Assembly: GCF_001310815.1 (NCBI RefSeq)
Contig: NZ_BAZK01000033.1
Coordinates: forward strand, 1 to 49,573
Length of the DNA: 49,573 nucleotides
Direction of reading: 5' to 3'
Origin: Pseudovibrio denitrificans JCM 12308
Lineage (GTDB): Bacteria > Pseudomonadota > Alphaproteobacteria > Rhizobiales > Stappiaceae
The first letter of the stretch is position 1. Each line of letters starts with the position of its first letter. A program made the translations under genes and the position numbers. The notes beneath the pieces were generated by a model, which saw nothing but the letters and a program-made list of their open reading frames with translations, was not told the DNA's origin and searched no databases. Positions 17,328 through 30,700 of this stretch are shown piece after piece.

Positions 17328-20300
17328 TCAGCTTTGGATGTTAGCCCGTGCGATCATCGCCTTGTTCAATTGACGGAGTTCCTCAAGCATCTGGATGGTT
17401 TCGAAAGTTTCATCATTGTACATTTCTACAGATGTTCCTTCGCCACGCACTGACGAAAGAGCTGCTAAAGGTGCGGCTATCGCTTGCCAGGCAGCTGCAC
17501 CGACTTCATCCATTGCACCACCACCAAGGCCATATTGGAATACGTCCTTGAACATGTCATCTACCGGACCCTCGCCATTTTTGATGCTAGCGTTCAATGA
17601 TAAGAGCGTATTCCCAAGGCCTATCTTGGTAAACCGCCCGCGTGCCTCAAGATAGGTTTGAATGAGAGACGCACCATCAGGATCCATAGGATCGATGAAC
17701 GGCAGAAGGCCATCATCGATCATGTGAAAGATGCTATCGGCTTCATCCAGAAGATCTTCGATTTCAGGGCTGTTGATGATTTCCTCGACTAAGTCACTGA
17801 TCAGAGCGTTTCGTTTGGATTGATAGGCAGAGTCATGATTGATGCTGTCAGGCGTTGCTTCAATCATTTGTCGGAAGTCTTCTATCGATGTGTTTTCCAG
17901 ATGCTTAGTGACTTTTTCCGCAAATAAACCCGCAAGTCGCGGCACATCACGATCATAGTGATGGTTGATTGTTCCGCTAAGGTAGTCGGCCTCAATCTTG
18001 AACTCTTGCTAGGTAGGGCGAAAGAAAGTGCGGATGATAGAACCGTTGCCCCCTCAAGGTTGGTAAGGACAAGTTTGATGACGATGGTTCCGCTTAATTC
18101 TTGTTTGGCCCAACGGCTGTTTATTGATCTACCATTACGCATGTACTCGCCATTCCATGCTCTGCTTACTGGGCCATTGGGAGGAGTCCAGCTATTCCTT
18201 TCTACCCGTGCGTGGTACTTTACATTGCCCATTGAACTGGGAAGTCAGGCTCATACCAATGCTCTTTCAACTGCGAAGGATCGTATTCGGCCTGCAAGGT
18301 CAGTTGACCTGAGAGTAGCATCAGTACGTAAGTTGTTGGAAGACGTTCAAACCATGCGATGGGGATCTGGATATATTGCGGACGCGGGCCATCGTAGCCG
18401 GTTGGCATTGCTTTGAACTCGCTCAACCTTTGATGTAAGCGCTGGAGTTGAAGGACAGGGAGCTGTGCCGCGTTGCGCACGGTGTCCACTTTCGTCTGGC
18501 GATCTGGAGCTCAAAGTGATGTTGGACCGATGAGAACGCTTGCTTGTATTCCGTTTTTCCAGACCCAGCCACACCCCTGATGGCGTCGCGCAACGGTTCC
18601 AAAGGTGCGGTTGCACCATATAGCGCTAACGTTGCATCGCGAGAACTATCGTCAGCCGGTTTGCCCGGCAAGGCTATTTCGCCAACTGGACCAAGAAGGA
18701 AGGGATCAAATCCATTCATTTCCCCACTTCGTTCAGTGACGATATGCATATGCAGCCGTGTGATTTCTGAGCGGATTTCGTTCGAGATGCGCAGCAAGAT
18801 ATCAAAGAGAGCAATGGCGTAATCTACGTCGACTTCAGCTTGTCCCAAGTTGTAACGAAGATCAAAGATCGCTGTTCGGTAGCGAAGGATTTCTCTTCCG
18901 TTACCGATCAACTCGATAAGGTCGGCTTCGGTATTCACCGCGCTGGAGGCTGCACCGGGCAGGGGATAGTGAAACTCAGGGAAAAGCAAGACAAGGCTGC
19001 GATACGATAAAGCGCACATCTGGAATACTTCTGGCGCAAGGATTGTTGGTGTAACCGTATCGGTAGCATCCAATGTAAAAAAACTTACAAAGCTGGGATT
19101 CAGCGGGCGTCCGTCCGGCCAATGATCACGTCCACGATAGTTTGTACTGGCTGCTAGCGAAACCGCGTTTGTTGGTGTGCTGCGATCCTGTTCAAGGTAG
19201 AAACGACTAACGATGCGTCCATTTCTGTTGATCCAAGGCAATAGGTTTCGTGGTCCGCGTTCACGATATGTATTGGCGTCGTAATCGTCTGCGCCATCTC
19301 TTTGACGTTCGATGATCAACTTATCAACTTCACCAAGAACGCTGCCCTCGGCGAGATTGATAATATCGCGCCGTATAGCCCGCTGGCCTTCGAGGATGTT
19401 GCGTAAATCTCGTCTCAGAATTTCCTCGACCCGTCGCAGGATCCTGCGCTGCTGTGTGGCGGAAATGGCAGTTTGTCGTTGAAGTAAGCCAAGCTGGATG
19501 GAGATGTCTGTGAGATGATCGTCCAGGCGGTCGAAGCGTTGATGCATTTCCCGGCGGATTTTTCGAACTTCGCCATAGACTTCGCTTAAAGACTTCATGA
19601 TTTGTTCGAGTGCCTTGGCAACTGGGTCAGGCTTGCTTGAAGAAAAAAGTGAAGCCGCGGCCGAAAGTACGCCTGTATAGGCAGCAAAAGCAGACATCGC
19701 GCCGATTTGAGAGAATTGAAGGGCGATAGTTGTCGAGCGGATCATGCCAATCAACTCAATGGCCTGAAACATTTTGGCAGTTGCTTCCGATTGCATGCCA
19801 AAAGCATCAAAGATATTGCTGAGCCCGCGGAAGAAGGAATGCTGTTCTTGAATTGCGGCGTTTCGAATTTTGAAAACTTCATCGCGGGAGAGCTCGGATG
19901 ACAGTTTAGCGCCCAAGGTCTGGCCCAGTTTGCCATTGGCCAGGTCGCTTTCGTGCCCCCAATCAAGGTCGGTCAGATCGAACTCTAACTGAGTGTCCTC
20001 ATCAAATAAGGACCAGTGTTCGACTTGCTCGTTCGAGAACGTGACGCTGTTGGCATCGATCGCGCTCTGTCCGGAAATGTTGATCCCTAAGGTGGCTTGA
20101 CCATGGCGGCGTTTCATTTCGGCAGCGTTCTGCTCCCACTGATCAAGCAGTTCAGTGGGAAGCTCCATGCTGGCATATCGTTCAGAATAGTCGAACCAGT
20201 CGGCTATGCTCTCAAACACATTCTGGGCAAGAGTTGGGTTTTGTTGGCTTGTTTGCTGTTCGAAGAATGTTGAAACTCCGAACCGGTCGAGTGCCCCGGT

Positions 20301-20852
20301 GAATGAGCCCATTCCCTTTTCCGGCATTTTAGATGAGATCTGGGCGAAGGCAGCACCTTGCATCGTGAACTCCGCATCGACGGGGTCAAAACCGACCTGA
20401 TGCGGCTTGAGGTGGCCACCAGCGCTGATACTGTCAAGAAATATGTTGGAGTACCGCTTGACCTGGTCATAAGCCTCTCCTGCAACTCCAGCTGCCAATC
20501 CAGCCTGCCGGCTAAACAGAACCTGGGTCATTGCGGTGATTTCCGCTCCGACAATGAAATGCTGGAACTTATCAAATCCAGGCCAGTTGGTCGTTCCGGG
20601 GTTGTTATCGACGAACCTTTTTACCTTCCACCAGCGTTCCCGATCTTTAGCGCCCTCAAGGTTGCCCACGTTGCGCCCCAAGAGCCTGGCCATAGGATTT
20701 ATAACGCGATGTTGGAAGGATCCGCGCCATTGCAGCGGATCTTGTCGATCGGCCAATGCCATTTCTGCCATTAAGCGATCAGGTTCCAGAACACCGGCAT
20801 CAATAAGATCTCGCAGTTTTTGATTGGCAGTTTGAGTTACAGATACAGACAT
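17328..20852 (-). CDS. Uncharacterised ~1175-aa protein, three frame breaks; pore-former-like architecture possible
   Basis: One minus-strand gene in four frame segments: 20852 to ~18487, to ~18227, to ~18008, and to 17328. Each step corresponds to one missing base, and the segments join into sensible protein (ARRK-VDTVRNAAQ; DFPVQ-MGNVKYHARV; FALPS-QEFKIEADYLSG). Visible parts: residues 94-129 carry DKFQHF, then GEAYDQ, a pattern like small membrane-associated DKxxHF...GExxD proteins. Residues ~364-404 are a long hydrophobic helix region (TTIALQFSQIGAMSAFAAYT onward). Residues ~405-500 are a strong coiled coil rich in Arg and Gln. A beta-rich part and an acidic C-terminus (VEEIINSPEIEDLLDEADS) follow. 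A hydrophobic hairpin before a long helical bundle is what alpha-pore-forming toxins look like, but I cannot identify the family. It stands alone beside the clb-like cluster. Confidence 0.6.
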
Positions 20853-21758
20853 TTCCCACCTTCAATGGATGCAATCAAAGCTTCCCAAACGTTAGTAACT
20901 TTAAGGGGGGAGCGGCAAGACATTTGTCGTACATCAAGGCCGATGTGGGAGAGTAATGAGCTTTCATACTGACAAGCACCTCTAGCAGTGCAACCCAGCT
21001 GCTACGAGATATCTGCCATAAAATAGAGTTACATGTTGGCCGAAACGCATTTGCTTTCAGTCGCAACGCTCATCTGGCTTTAGGTCTGCGCCATTGTTTG
21101 CAGGATGCGCAGTAGGAGTTGGACTTCTTTCACTCATTCTGACGATGAACTACTGACATCTCCTGGGCGTCCACACATGCGTGTTGGGTCCAATTGGGGC
21201 TTGAAAGAAAATTCTACAAAGCAAATGATGCAATAAAATAATCTACTACGTACCCAGAGTAAGGTAGATTTATTGAAGATGATTCGAAGGTAAAATTAAA
21301 ATGACGGGACTTAAATTAACTGAAGTACTCAATAGATTCAAATTATGATAAGTATCACAATGGAAAGATGTAAAATAATTCATCTAAATCTATGTTGACT
21401 CATATGTACTACTTGTTTTGAATGTAATTCATACTTCAATGAATACAAAAAAGTGAATTGTGCAATTTATAGGTGTAAAAATGTCATCTAGTGCTTTGAG
21501 TAATTCCCATCTGGTTCAAATAAGCGAGATTGCAGGTATTGGAGAGGCCAGATCTCAAGCAAAAATTGTAACTGGAAAGCTAGCTGACAGCTTTGCTGAC
21601 GATCAAAAGATTCAAAAAAAACACTCAGATTTGCTCTCAGATTCATGAAAGTTTTTGCGCCGTAACAGATAGGCGTTTCATGACTGACAGCGCCACTGCG
21701 CGGTGAGTTGTGAGCATGTGTTGAGTTTTACTTTTTTACTTTTCCAAGGCCATTTCCC
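20853..21758. other. AT-rich intergenic region ahead of the clb-like cluster
   Basis: About 900 bp, strongly AT-rich from about 21200 to 21470, between the divergent large gene and clbB. It should hold the promoters for both. TTGACT at 21395-21400 could be a -35 element but no convincing -10 lies 16-18 bases after it. A possible small gene (21481-21648) is listed separately. I see no phosphopantetheinyl transferase or LuxR-type gene (clbA, clbR) here. Confidence 0.55.
21481..21648 (+). CDS. Possible 55-aa leader protein before clbB
   Basis: A frame beginning MSSSALSNSHLVQISEIAGI with AGGTG 5 bases ahead of the ATG (an upstream TTG at 21460 is also in frame). It is soluble and helical, without recognised motifs. 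It lies 110 bases before clbB on the same strand. It may be a real small protein or a chance frame in AT-rich DNA. Confidence 0.3.
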   Translation: MSSSALSNSHLVQISEIAGIGEARSQAKIVTGKLADSFADDQKIQKKHSDLLSDS

Positions 21759-24700
21759 TTGACTTCAAACATCGATGATATTCTCCCTCTGTCGTCCTTA
21801 CAGGAAGCCTTGCTCTTGCGGACGATCGAATATCCAGATGACGATGCTTATCTGGAAGAAGCGGTTGTACGCTTAAAACATCCCATAAATGTGGATCGGC
21901 TCCGCAATGTCCTCATAGCCTTATTCGATAGGCATGCCGGGCTTCGTGCGCGCTTCCATTGGGAAGGATTGAGCCGTCCTGTACAAATGATCTTAAAGCC
22001 AGATGGAACAGCACCTTTCAGTGTCATTGATGTGTCTGGCAAAAAAAACTGTGATCTGGAAAATGCGCTTCAAGGATGGTTGGACAAGAGCAGAAGCAGC
22101 AATGATATTGCGCGTGCACCTATCCAGATTTGCCTAGTGCAAGGAAAGAAGAGTGCGGCGCTTGTACTATCATGCACCACATCCTTCTTGATGGCTGGAG
22201 CCTTGCTATTTGCTTGAAGGAGATCTTTGAGGACTACTCAAAAGGGTTCGAGTGTACTCCGGAAAGGCTGCAGACCTCGCCGAAATCTCTCCTGCCGTCC
22301 AAAGACGCAATCCGACATGATGGCGAGTTTTGGAAGACTAACCTTCAATCTGCTGAACCTTCTTTTCTTATGGCATCAGGCACTCAGCCTGAACCGTGTG
22401 AAGCTACTTTAGTTAAAGAACAGCACACTAAAGAACTCGACTGTATTTCTCAGATTACCCGCTTCTGTTCGACTGTGTCGGTGACACCAGCTGCATTGTA
22501 CTACACTGCTTGGGGGCTACTTGTTCAAAGGTGGACGCATAGCTTTGAAGCATTGTTCGGTACGGTCTTTTCGGGTCGGAGCGCTGCCACCGTCAACTCA
22601 GATAAGACGGTTGGCATGTTCATCAACACCCTGCCGATACGGGTCGCGTTTGAGGGTTCCGATCGGGTTGATGAAGCCGTTCTGGCGACACAGACGCATA
22701 TCCAAGATTGCTCGCAACATCAATCGGCTTCGCTAGCGGATGTCACGAAATTAGTCAATCCAGGTGCGCGAGGACGAGTTTTCGACTCGCTGTTTGTAGT
22801 TGAAAATTATCCATTAGACCCAGAGCTCCTTAGTAGCTCATCGGACCTAGTTCAAGCCGTGTCGTTAGATGAAACAACTGAGTTTCCCGTCACAGCAACA
22901 GTGCTCGAAATGGATGGGAAACTGCGGCTTGAGGTAACTACTCGGGACGTGCGCTCGCAAGGATTAGCAAGAACGTTCGCTGACCTGTGGTCTTGCCTGT
23001 TAGAACAGATGATTGCAGACCCCAAAGCGCAACTTGCAAGCTTGCAAAACCTGTCGGATGAAGAGCTTACTCGTCGTCAATCTGTTTTCCATGCAGCGGT
23101 TCAAGATCGTACTTTCTGTTCGATACTGGATCGGATCTGGTGCCAAGCAGAGCGATCTCCAGATCAGATCGCCTTGGTTGATGCCAAAAGGTCGATGACG
23201 TACCGGGCGATGATTGCAGACGTCGAACAAAAGGCGCAGGCTTTGGCAGCGCACGGAGTGCGACCGGGTGATCTTGTCGGAATTCTCACGGAACGTTCCG
23301 TCGAGACTATCCTTTGCCTCATAGCGATACATAGGGTTGGGGCAGCTTATGTTCCAATCTCTGGTGACTATCCCTCTGGGCGTATCTTGGAGATCCTCGA
23401 AGATTGCACACCAAAACTGGTTCTTACAAACTCAAACCACACTTTCTTGGAGTTGGAGGCGGCCTGCCCGTTTGTTCAGGTTCAAGATTTGCATATCAAA
23501 GAGCCTGTGGCCTCTTGGGAGCCGGATAAACCAAATCCAGATGACTTGGCTTATGTGATTTACTCGTCTGGGTCGACCGGGAAGCCAAAGGGTATCGCTG
23601 TGCAGTATCGAGCTATGCCCCGATTGGTGCTCGATCAGCAGGAGCTTCTACCCAGTCCAGGTGAAAGTGTCTTGCTGACGAGTGCCTTTGAGTTTGACGT
23701 TTCGGTTTTTGAGATGTGGTCGACACTTGCGCAAGGCGCCAAGCTGGTTGTGCCCTCATGGGTCGATCTTTTGGACAGTGACTTGCTAGCGCGCTGGGTA
23801 AAAGAAGAATCCATAACTCAAGCTTGGTTCATAACATCGCTGTTTAATGCACATCTCTCATCAGGCGCGCAGTTTTTTGCGACGATGAAGAAGGTCATCA
23901 TCGGCGGAGAAGCGCTGTCAACGTCCCACGTCCGGCAAGCATTAGAGGTTTTTCCGCACTTAGAGATATTGAATGGCTATGGTCCAACTGAGAACACTAT
24001 CTTCACGACTTGTACGCCTTTGAGCCTACCTGTGGAAGAGCCGGTCCCAATTGGTTACGCCGTCAATGGAACAAGTCTGCAAGTTCTGGACTTAGACCAA
24101 AACCTATTGCCGGTAGGCGCTTTGGGTGCCCTGGCCGCTGGGGGAACTGGTGTTGCTGCAGGGTATTTGAATCGCCCTGAACTTGATCGGGCTCGTTTTG
24201 TTAATGATCCGTTCAATCCAGGCAAAAAGCGCTTTCTTACCGGTGATCTCGTCAGAGAGCGCACTGATGGATCCCTTTTGTATTATGGACGTGGTGATAG
24301 CCAGGTAAAGATCCGCGGCAATCGTCTGGACTTATCAGAGATTGAGCAACGGTTACTGGCGATTGAGGCCATCTGTGAGGCATCTGTTGTTCTCGTTAAA
24401 CATCAAGACACTGAGCGCATTGTTGGCCTAATCCGGACTGAACAAGAGTTATCGAACTCAATCGTTCTTACTAAGCTTGCTGAGCATTTGCCGACTTGGG
24501 CGGTGCCTGAGCATCTGGTTCAGGTCAAGCAGCTCCCCACGCTTTCAAACGGGAAGCTCGACCGTTTGTTGGTAGCAAAACTTGCGCAAGAACATGTCAA
24601 TGACCAACAAAAAGTGATCAGTCCCATCACTTTATCCTCAGAGCCGCCGAAGGGAAGCGGTATCGGATCAGAAAGATCAACAGATCGAAACGCTATAGAA

Positions 24701-27700
24701 ATAGCTGTGCGTTCTGCATGGGAAAAAGTACTGGACAAGACCGACATTCCTTACACGATGTCGTTTTTCGAGGCAGGTGGCACATCGCTGCACATCATCC
24801 GCTTGAAGAGTTTGTTGTCAAAGGCATTGGGGCGTTCGGTTGCGGTCGCGGAGCTTTTTACCCACGTGACCATTGCTGATCAGGTGCGGCACCTGGAGGC
24901 TGCTGACGGATTAAGCCCCGCAAAGCCAGCGAGAAAATCGGAGATCAGAAGCACTCAGCCTGATGATGAAAGAGATTTTCGTCAAGATGATATTGCGGTT
25001 ATTGGGATGGCTGGCCGCTTTCCCGGTGCTACCAATATTGATGAGCTTTGGGAGTTGGTGAAGAAGGGAAACTCGGCACTCCATCGCTTTAGTTGCGAAG
25101 ATCTGATAGCCCATGGTGTTGCCCCTCAAGACCTTCTGGACGACAGCTATATTCCCATCAAAGGTCTTTTGGACGATGTCCATAAGTTTGATCCGACGTT
25201 TTTTGGGTATTCCGAGCGTCAGGCAAATTTGATGGACCCCCAAGTTCGCTTGTTGCACCAAGTCTGCTGGGACGCTCTGGAAGCGAGTGGTCAGAGCGAT
25301 ACTAACCACGGCACACGGATTGGCCTCTATGCTGGGATTTTGTCGAACCCGATATGGCTGAATGGAGTGATGGCTGGGGTTGATGGTGCGACGGAGTTAT
25401 ACGAAGCATCGAACTTGAACTTGCAGGCTCCCACTGCGCTGATCTCCCATTCATTGGGACTGACCGGACCATCGATGCAAATCGACACGGCGTGTTCGAC
25501 CTCAGCGGTTGCGATCCATGTTGCCGCACAAGCAATACTGTCGTCTGACTGTGATGTTGCCTTGGCCGGAGCGTCTTCGATTGAAATGCCGGTTCGTCGA
25601 GGATATCGGCGCGTTGAAGGTATGATCCACTCTAAGGATGGCTACTGTCGTCCATTTGATGAGGCCGCATCTGGAACAGTGACTGGTGACGGTGTAGCTG
25701 TCATTGTCTTAAAGCGGTTAAGCGCAGCTATCCGGGACCATGATCAAATCCTTGCGGTTTTGAAGGCGAGCGCGATCAACAACGACGGTGACCGAAAGGT
25801 CAGTTACACGGCTCCCAGTGCGCTCGGACAGGCAGAAGTCATCAACGCCTGCCTCGATAAGGCGGATATAGAACCAAAGACTATTGGTCTGGTCGAAGCG
25901 CACGGTACCGCCACGCCGCTTGGTGATCCAATCGAGGCAGCGGCACTGACCCAGGTATTTGCTACAGATGGTCAACCTGCCTGTGCCCTAGGTTCAATAA
26001 AGGGCACCATTGGACATTTGAACTCGACCGCAGGTGTCGCGGGTGTGATTAAGGCCATTTGTGCGTTACAGCATAAAACACTGCCGCCAAACCCCAACTT
26101 CAACCGCCTGAACCCAGAAATCAATGCGCAGACGCTGCCGTTCTTCTTTCCATCAAAAGCAACTGTTTGGGAAAAGACAAATGATACAGCACGGCGGGCA
26201 GTGATCAGCTCGTTCGGGATCGGCGGGACGAATGCACATATTGTTCTGGAAGAAGCGCCGGAGCGTGTTTCAGTCGAAGGAACGCGTGCATTCAAGAATG
26301 ATGAAACCAAGCGAGCCGATAGACTACGCATCTATCCGTTCTCGGCATCTGACGATGCGTCGCTGACACGGCGCATTCAAACCACGATAGGGGAGGCGGA
26401 GGCGCAAAGAGTATCCTGCGATGATGTCGAGTATACCCTTCGCTCTAGCCGCCGTACGTTCGCGCACCGGGCAGTCGCTTTAGCCCGTCCAGTTGAGACC
26501 ACGTTCACGCAAGATGAGATGCTGCTTGCAGATTGGGAACGCGGATGTGTTGCTGATCAACCTGCACAACCGGTGTTCCTGTTTCCTGGGCAGGGTACAC
26601 AGTACATAGGAATGGGACGTGGTCTTTATCGTAACGTCCCGCAATTTGCGAGAATTCTAGATGACCTTCTGGCCCGCTTAGAACCGCATATAGACTTTGA
26701 TGCCCAGCATCTCATCTTTGAGGCGCCGATAGAAGAGGGGCTGCGGGATACTAAAATTGTCCAACCACTCTTGTTTACGCTGGAGCTTGCGCTTGCGAAA
26801 TGCCTGATGGCGATTGGTGTAACGCCAAAAGCAATGGTTGGGCACAGTTTGGGCGAGTTTACCGCAGCGACACTTGCCGGTGTTTTTGAGTTAAATGATG
26901 CATTGTCGTTGGTTGCGTTGCGTGGCCGGTTGATGCAATCTCAGCCGACAGGGCATATGTATAGTTTGCCGATGTCTGAGGCTGAGATCGCCACTGTCCT
27001 TGAAGGTTGGCCAGACATTGAAGTTGCGACCATTAATATGGCGCAAGCCTGCGTTATTGCTGGCCCACAAGCGAAGCTGGCTGACTTCTTCGCACAAATG
27101 CCCGATCTCGCTAGTTCGGCGGTTCGCCTGCAAACATCGCACGCATTCCACACTCAAATGATGGACGGCATGCTGCCGGCTTTCAAAAAGGTGCTCCAGG
27201 CAATTACGTTAAGGGCACCAAGTATTCCGTATGTTTCGAATGTAACGGGAACTTGGATTACTCCTGAACAGGCGATGGATCCGGATTATTGGTGCCAGCA
27301 TACGCGCCAGGCTGTGCGCTTTGCACAAGGTCTTTCAGAGCTGTTATCTGAGACCGGTTTGTTCATTGAGGTTGGCCCTCAAAATGTCCTATCCAATTTG
27401 GCAAAACGCCACGCAAGTTGGGATGTTAAATCGCATTCGGCGTTTGAGCTTTTGCCTAAAGAACCAAGCCCTCCAGTAGATCAGATTTCGCGTGATTGGC
27501 TACAGTTCAGCCGGACACTCGCACAGCTTTGGTGCCGCGGCTGTAACTTGTCTTGGAGTGCTCTGGATGACCATTGTGATGGACAAAAGGTCAAAGTGCC
27601 AGGCTATCCATTTGCGCAACGGGCCTACTGGAAATTTGGCAATACATTCGAGCCTTTAACGCTACGGGACCGTAAGCGAGCGAGTAAGAGTGAGTGGGCA

Positions 27701-30700
27701 CGTCAACCAATCTGGACGGCGATGTCTACCACGGATGTTCGTCTGGCGCGCGGACATGAGCTTTGCGTAGTACCAATTGATCCGATGGCTACCGAAGCCA
27801 CGAACCGCCTATGTGAGGTTCTAAAGAACCAAGGGATTGCCCATACTCATGTTAAACACCGGAGTGATGCGGCATTGGGGCGGAGTGGGACTGAGGCCGC
27901 GCCTTTATATTGGCTTTTGGTCGCAGAGTCACAAGCGGATCCGCTGGCGGATAGCGATGCCGCCAACGCATTGTTGGCGCAATATCTTGACCTTCTTAAG
28001 GGCGTGACTTCGCATTTCGGTCCGCATGACAAGATTTGTCTTCTAACTCATGGAGCCTTCCCGGTTCTGCAACAGGAAATAGCAAACCCCACAACACGTG
28101 CCATCGCTGGAGCAGCACTTCAAGCGCGCACTGAGCATGTGGGCCTGCCCATGTCTCAATGTGATCTTCCAGCTAGCGGGATCGCGCCGCAATGGCATAT
28201 GACCTCCCTCCTGGCAGGGATGTTCGAAGGCCCAAACAAGCGGCCGTACTTGGCCTGTCGAGACGGCAAGCTCTTTGTCCGCGATGCTTGTCAGTTGAGC
28301 TATGCATTGTCAAAACGTGCTGAGTTGCCGAGTGCACCAAAGGTTTGGGTCTTTGGAGGGCGTGGTGGCATCGGTTCAGCACTTGTCGAGTACTGGCTGA
28401 CCCATCCCAAAGCTGAGGTATCAGTTTTTGTGCGAGGGGAAATTTCGCCGAGGCAAGCAGCAGTGTTCCAACGCTTATCAGCCACTCATGGCTCGATGTG
28501 GAGGAGCGTCCGATTTGATGCCAACAATCGCGATGATTTGAAGATTATCGGCAATCATCTCCTGCAGTTTGGCAAGCCTGACCATATCGATTTTGCGATG
28601 GGCGTGGCTGGCTCTACGCTCCTGCATGCCTTAGACGAAAAAGCGTTGTCTAGGGAGCTATCTGCAAAAGTCAATGGAACAGCTCTTTGCTTGGCTGAGT
28701 TGCAACGACATCGCGCTCTGCACGAAGAGCTCACGGTGAACTTTTGTTCATCGATTGCTTCAGAGGCAAGTGGGGCCCCGGTCAGATTGCATATGGCGCT
28801 GCCAATGCTTGGTTAGACGCCATTGCGCACTATTGCTCCAAGACCTTCCATATCAACGCTTTGGCGTTGGGATGGGATACTTGGCGAGACCGCGGAATGG
28901 CTGCACGCCTAATCGGATCATCGTCTGCCGAAACTGAACCAGTTCCATTCTCTGAGCTTTTTTCAGGTGGAGCAGATGATATTTGGCCATCGCACGCATT
29001 GGGTCACAAGAACGTTAGAACATTGATCCGTCTGCAACGCTCAAACGATTGGATCGTGGAAGCTCACAAGTTGGGCGAGACGGGAGTTATGCCCGCGACT
29101 GGATATCTGTTTCTTGCGTTAGAAAGCGTGAAGGCTCTTGGGAGTGAGCTTGCAAACTTAGAAGAAGCCATTGTGCTTGCCCCCTTAAGCTTGGCTCAGG
29201 GCGAGGAGTGTTTGATCCGTGTGGATTGTGAGCAGGACGGTGATCACTTTAATATCGTAATTCGCTCTTGTTCGGACGCTTTTGATGACCAATGGACAAC
29301 TCATTTTCAAGGCAAGGCTGCGATCGAACCGCCCGTTTATGTGAATGAGGCTGAATTTTCGCAAGATGTACAATTGTCTGACGGCAGACAGTTACAATCT
29401 GTACGCCTCCAGGACTTGCATACAACTGTCTTGAGTTATTCTGGCCCTTGGGAGTGTATCAAGAGTATTAAGTGCAATGCCGATATGTCGTTTGTCACGG
29501 CTGAACTGGCTATGCCGTCAAAATACTCACGGCAAACTGAGAGTATCCAGGTTCATCCAGCCCTTCTTGACGTGGCAATTGGGCTTCTCGACCGCGTTGC
29601 AGGAACCGGGTTGGATACAGTTCCGTTCTCGTTTGAAAAGCTGGCCGTGTCAGGACCTTTAGGTGCAACCGTCAATGCGGAGATCACTGCGCAAAGCTGC
29701 GGTTCAGCGGTTCCGAGTTTTTCTATGGTTTTACATGGAGACACCGGCCATCGCCTAACATGCCAAGCTGTCATTAAGCGAAGAGTGGAAGTTGGTGTGC
29801 CTGAAGATGACCAAGAACATCTTGTTAGAGGCTCATGGCGCACGCTTCCAACGAGTGCAAACTATGATCTGATCCAAGCCGAACCTGGCGTGCTGCAAAG
29901 CTTGGGTTTCGTCACTTGCGAGAAGACAGAGCTAGCTGCAGACGAAGTTGAAATCGAGGTCTTATCGTCTGGTCTCAGTTTCAAAGACGTGTTGTTTGCT
30001 GCAGGGCATTTACCGGAAAGTGCGGGCTTTACTAGTTTCGGGCTGGAATGTGCGGGGCGTGTCAACCGCGTCGGAAAAGATGTTTCGACCTTCCGCGTAG
30101 GTGATGGAGTTATGACGGCTGTGCCTGGCGCGTTCCGGCGTTTTTTGACGGTGCGTGAATGTTCTGTTGCAGCCATTCCAAGCAACAGTACATACGAATC
30201 CGCCGCTGCCTTGCCAGTTGCTTACCTGACGGCCCTTGTTGCTCTGCGCGAGCGGGCTAAACTCAAGCCTGGCGAAACAGTACTAGTCCACTCCGCAGCC
30301 GGCGGTGTCGGATTGGCTGCCGTTCATATCGCAACACACCTGGGCGCGAGCGTCTACACAACGGCTGGGACGGATGAGAAGAGACAGCGACTAGCAGATA
30401 TGGGCACCACTGTTGTGGGGTCTACGCGCGATGAAAGTTTCGAAGCAGGTCTTTTGGCTGCCACCAACGGCAAAGGTGTAGATGTTGTTTTAAATGCTCT
30501 GACTGGGGAGCTTCTGGAAGCAGGTATGCGCTGCTTGTCTGTTGGTGGACGCTTTGTCGAAATGGGGGTTCAGGATATCTCATCTGGTCGCGGGTTGCCG
30601 ATGGATCTGCTCAGCGGTGGCCGGCAGTTTATTCCCCTTGGAGACAGTTTGGATCCTGAAGCGTCGGGAGGAGCTTTAAGAGAACTCGTGCGCTTGGTGG

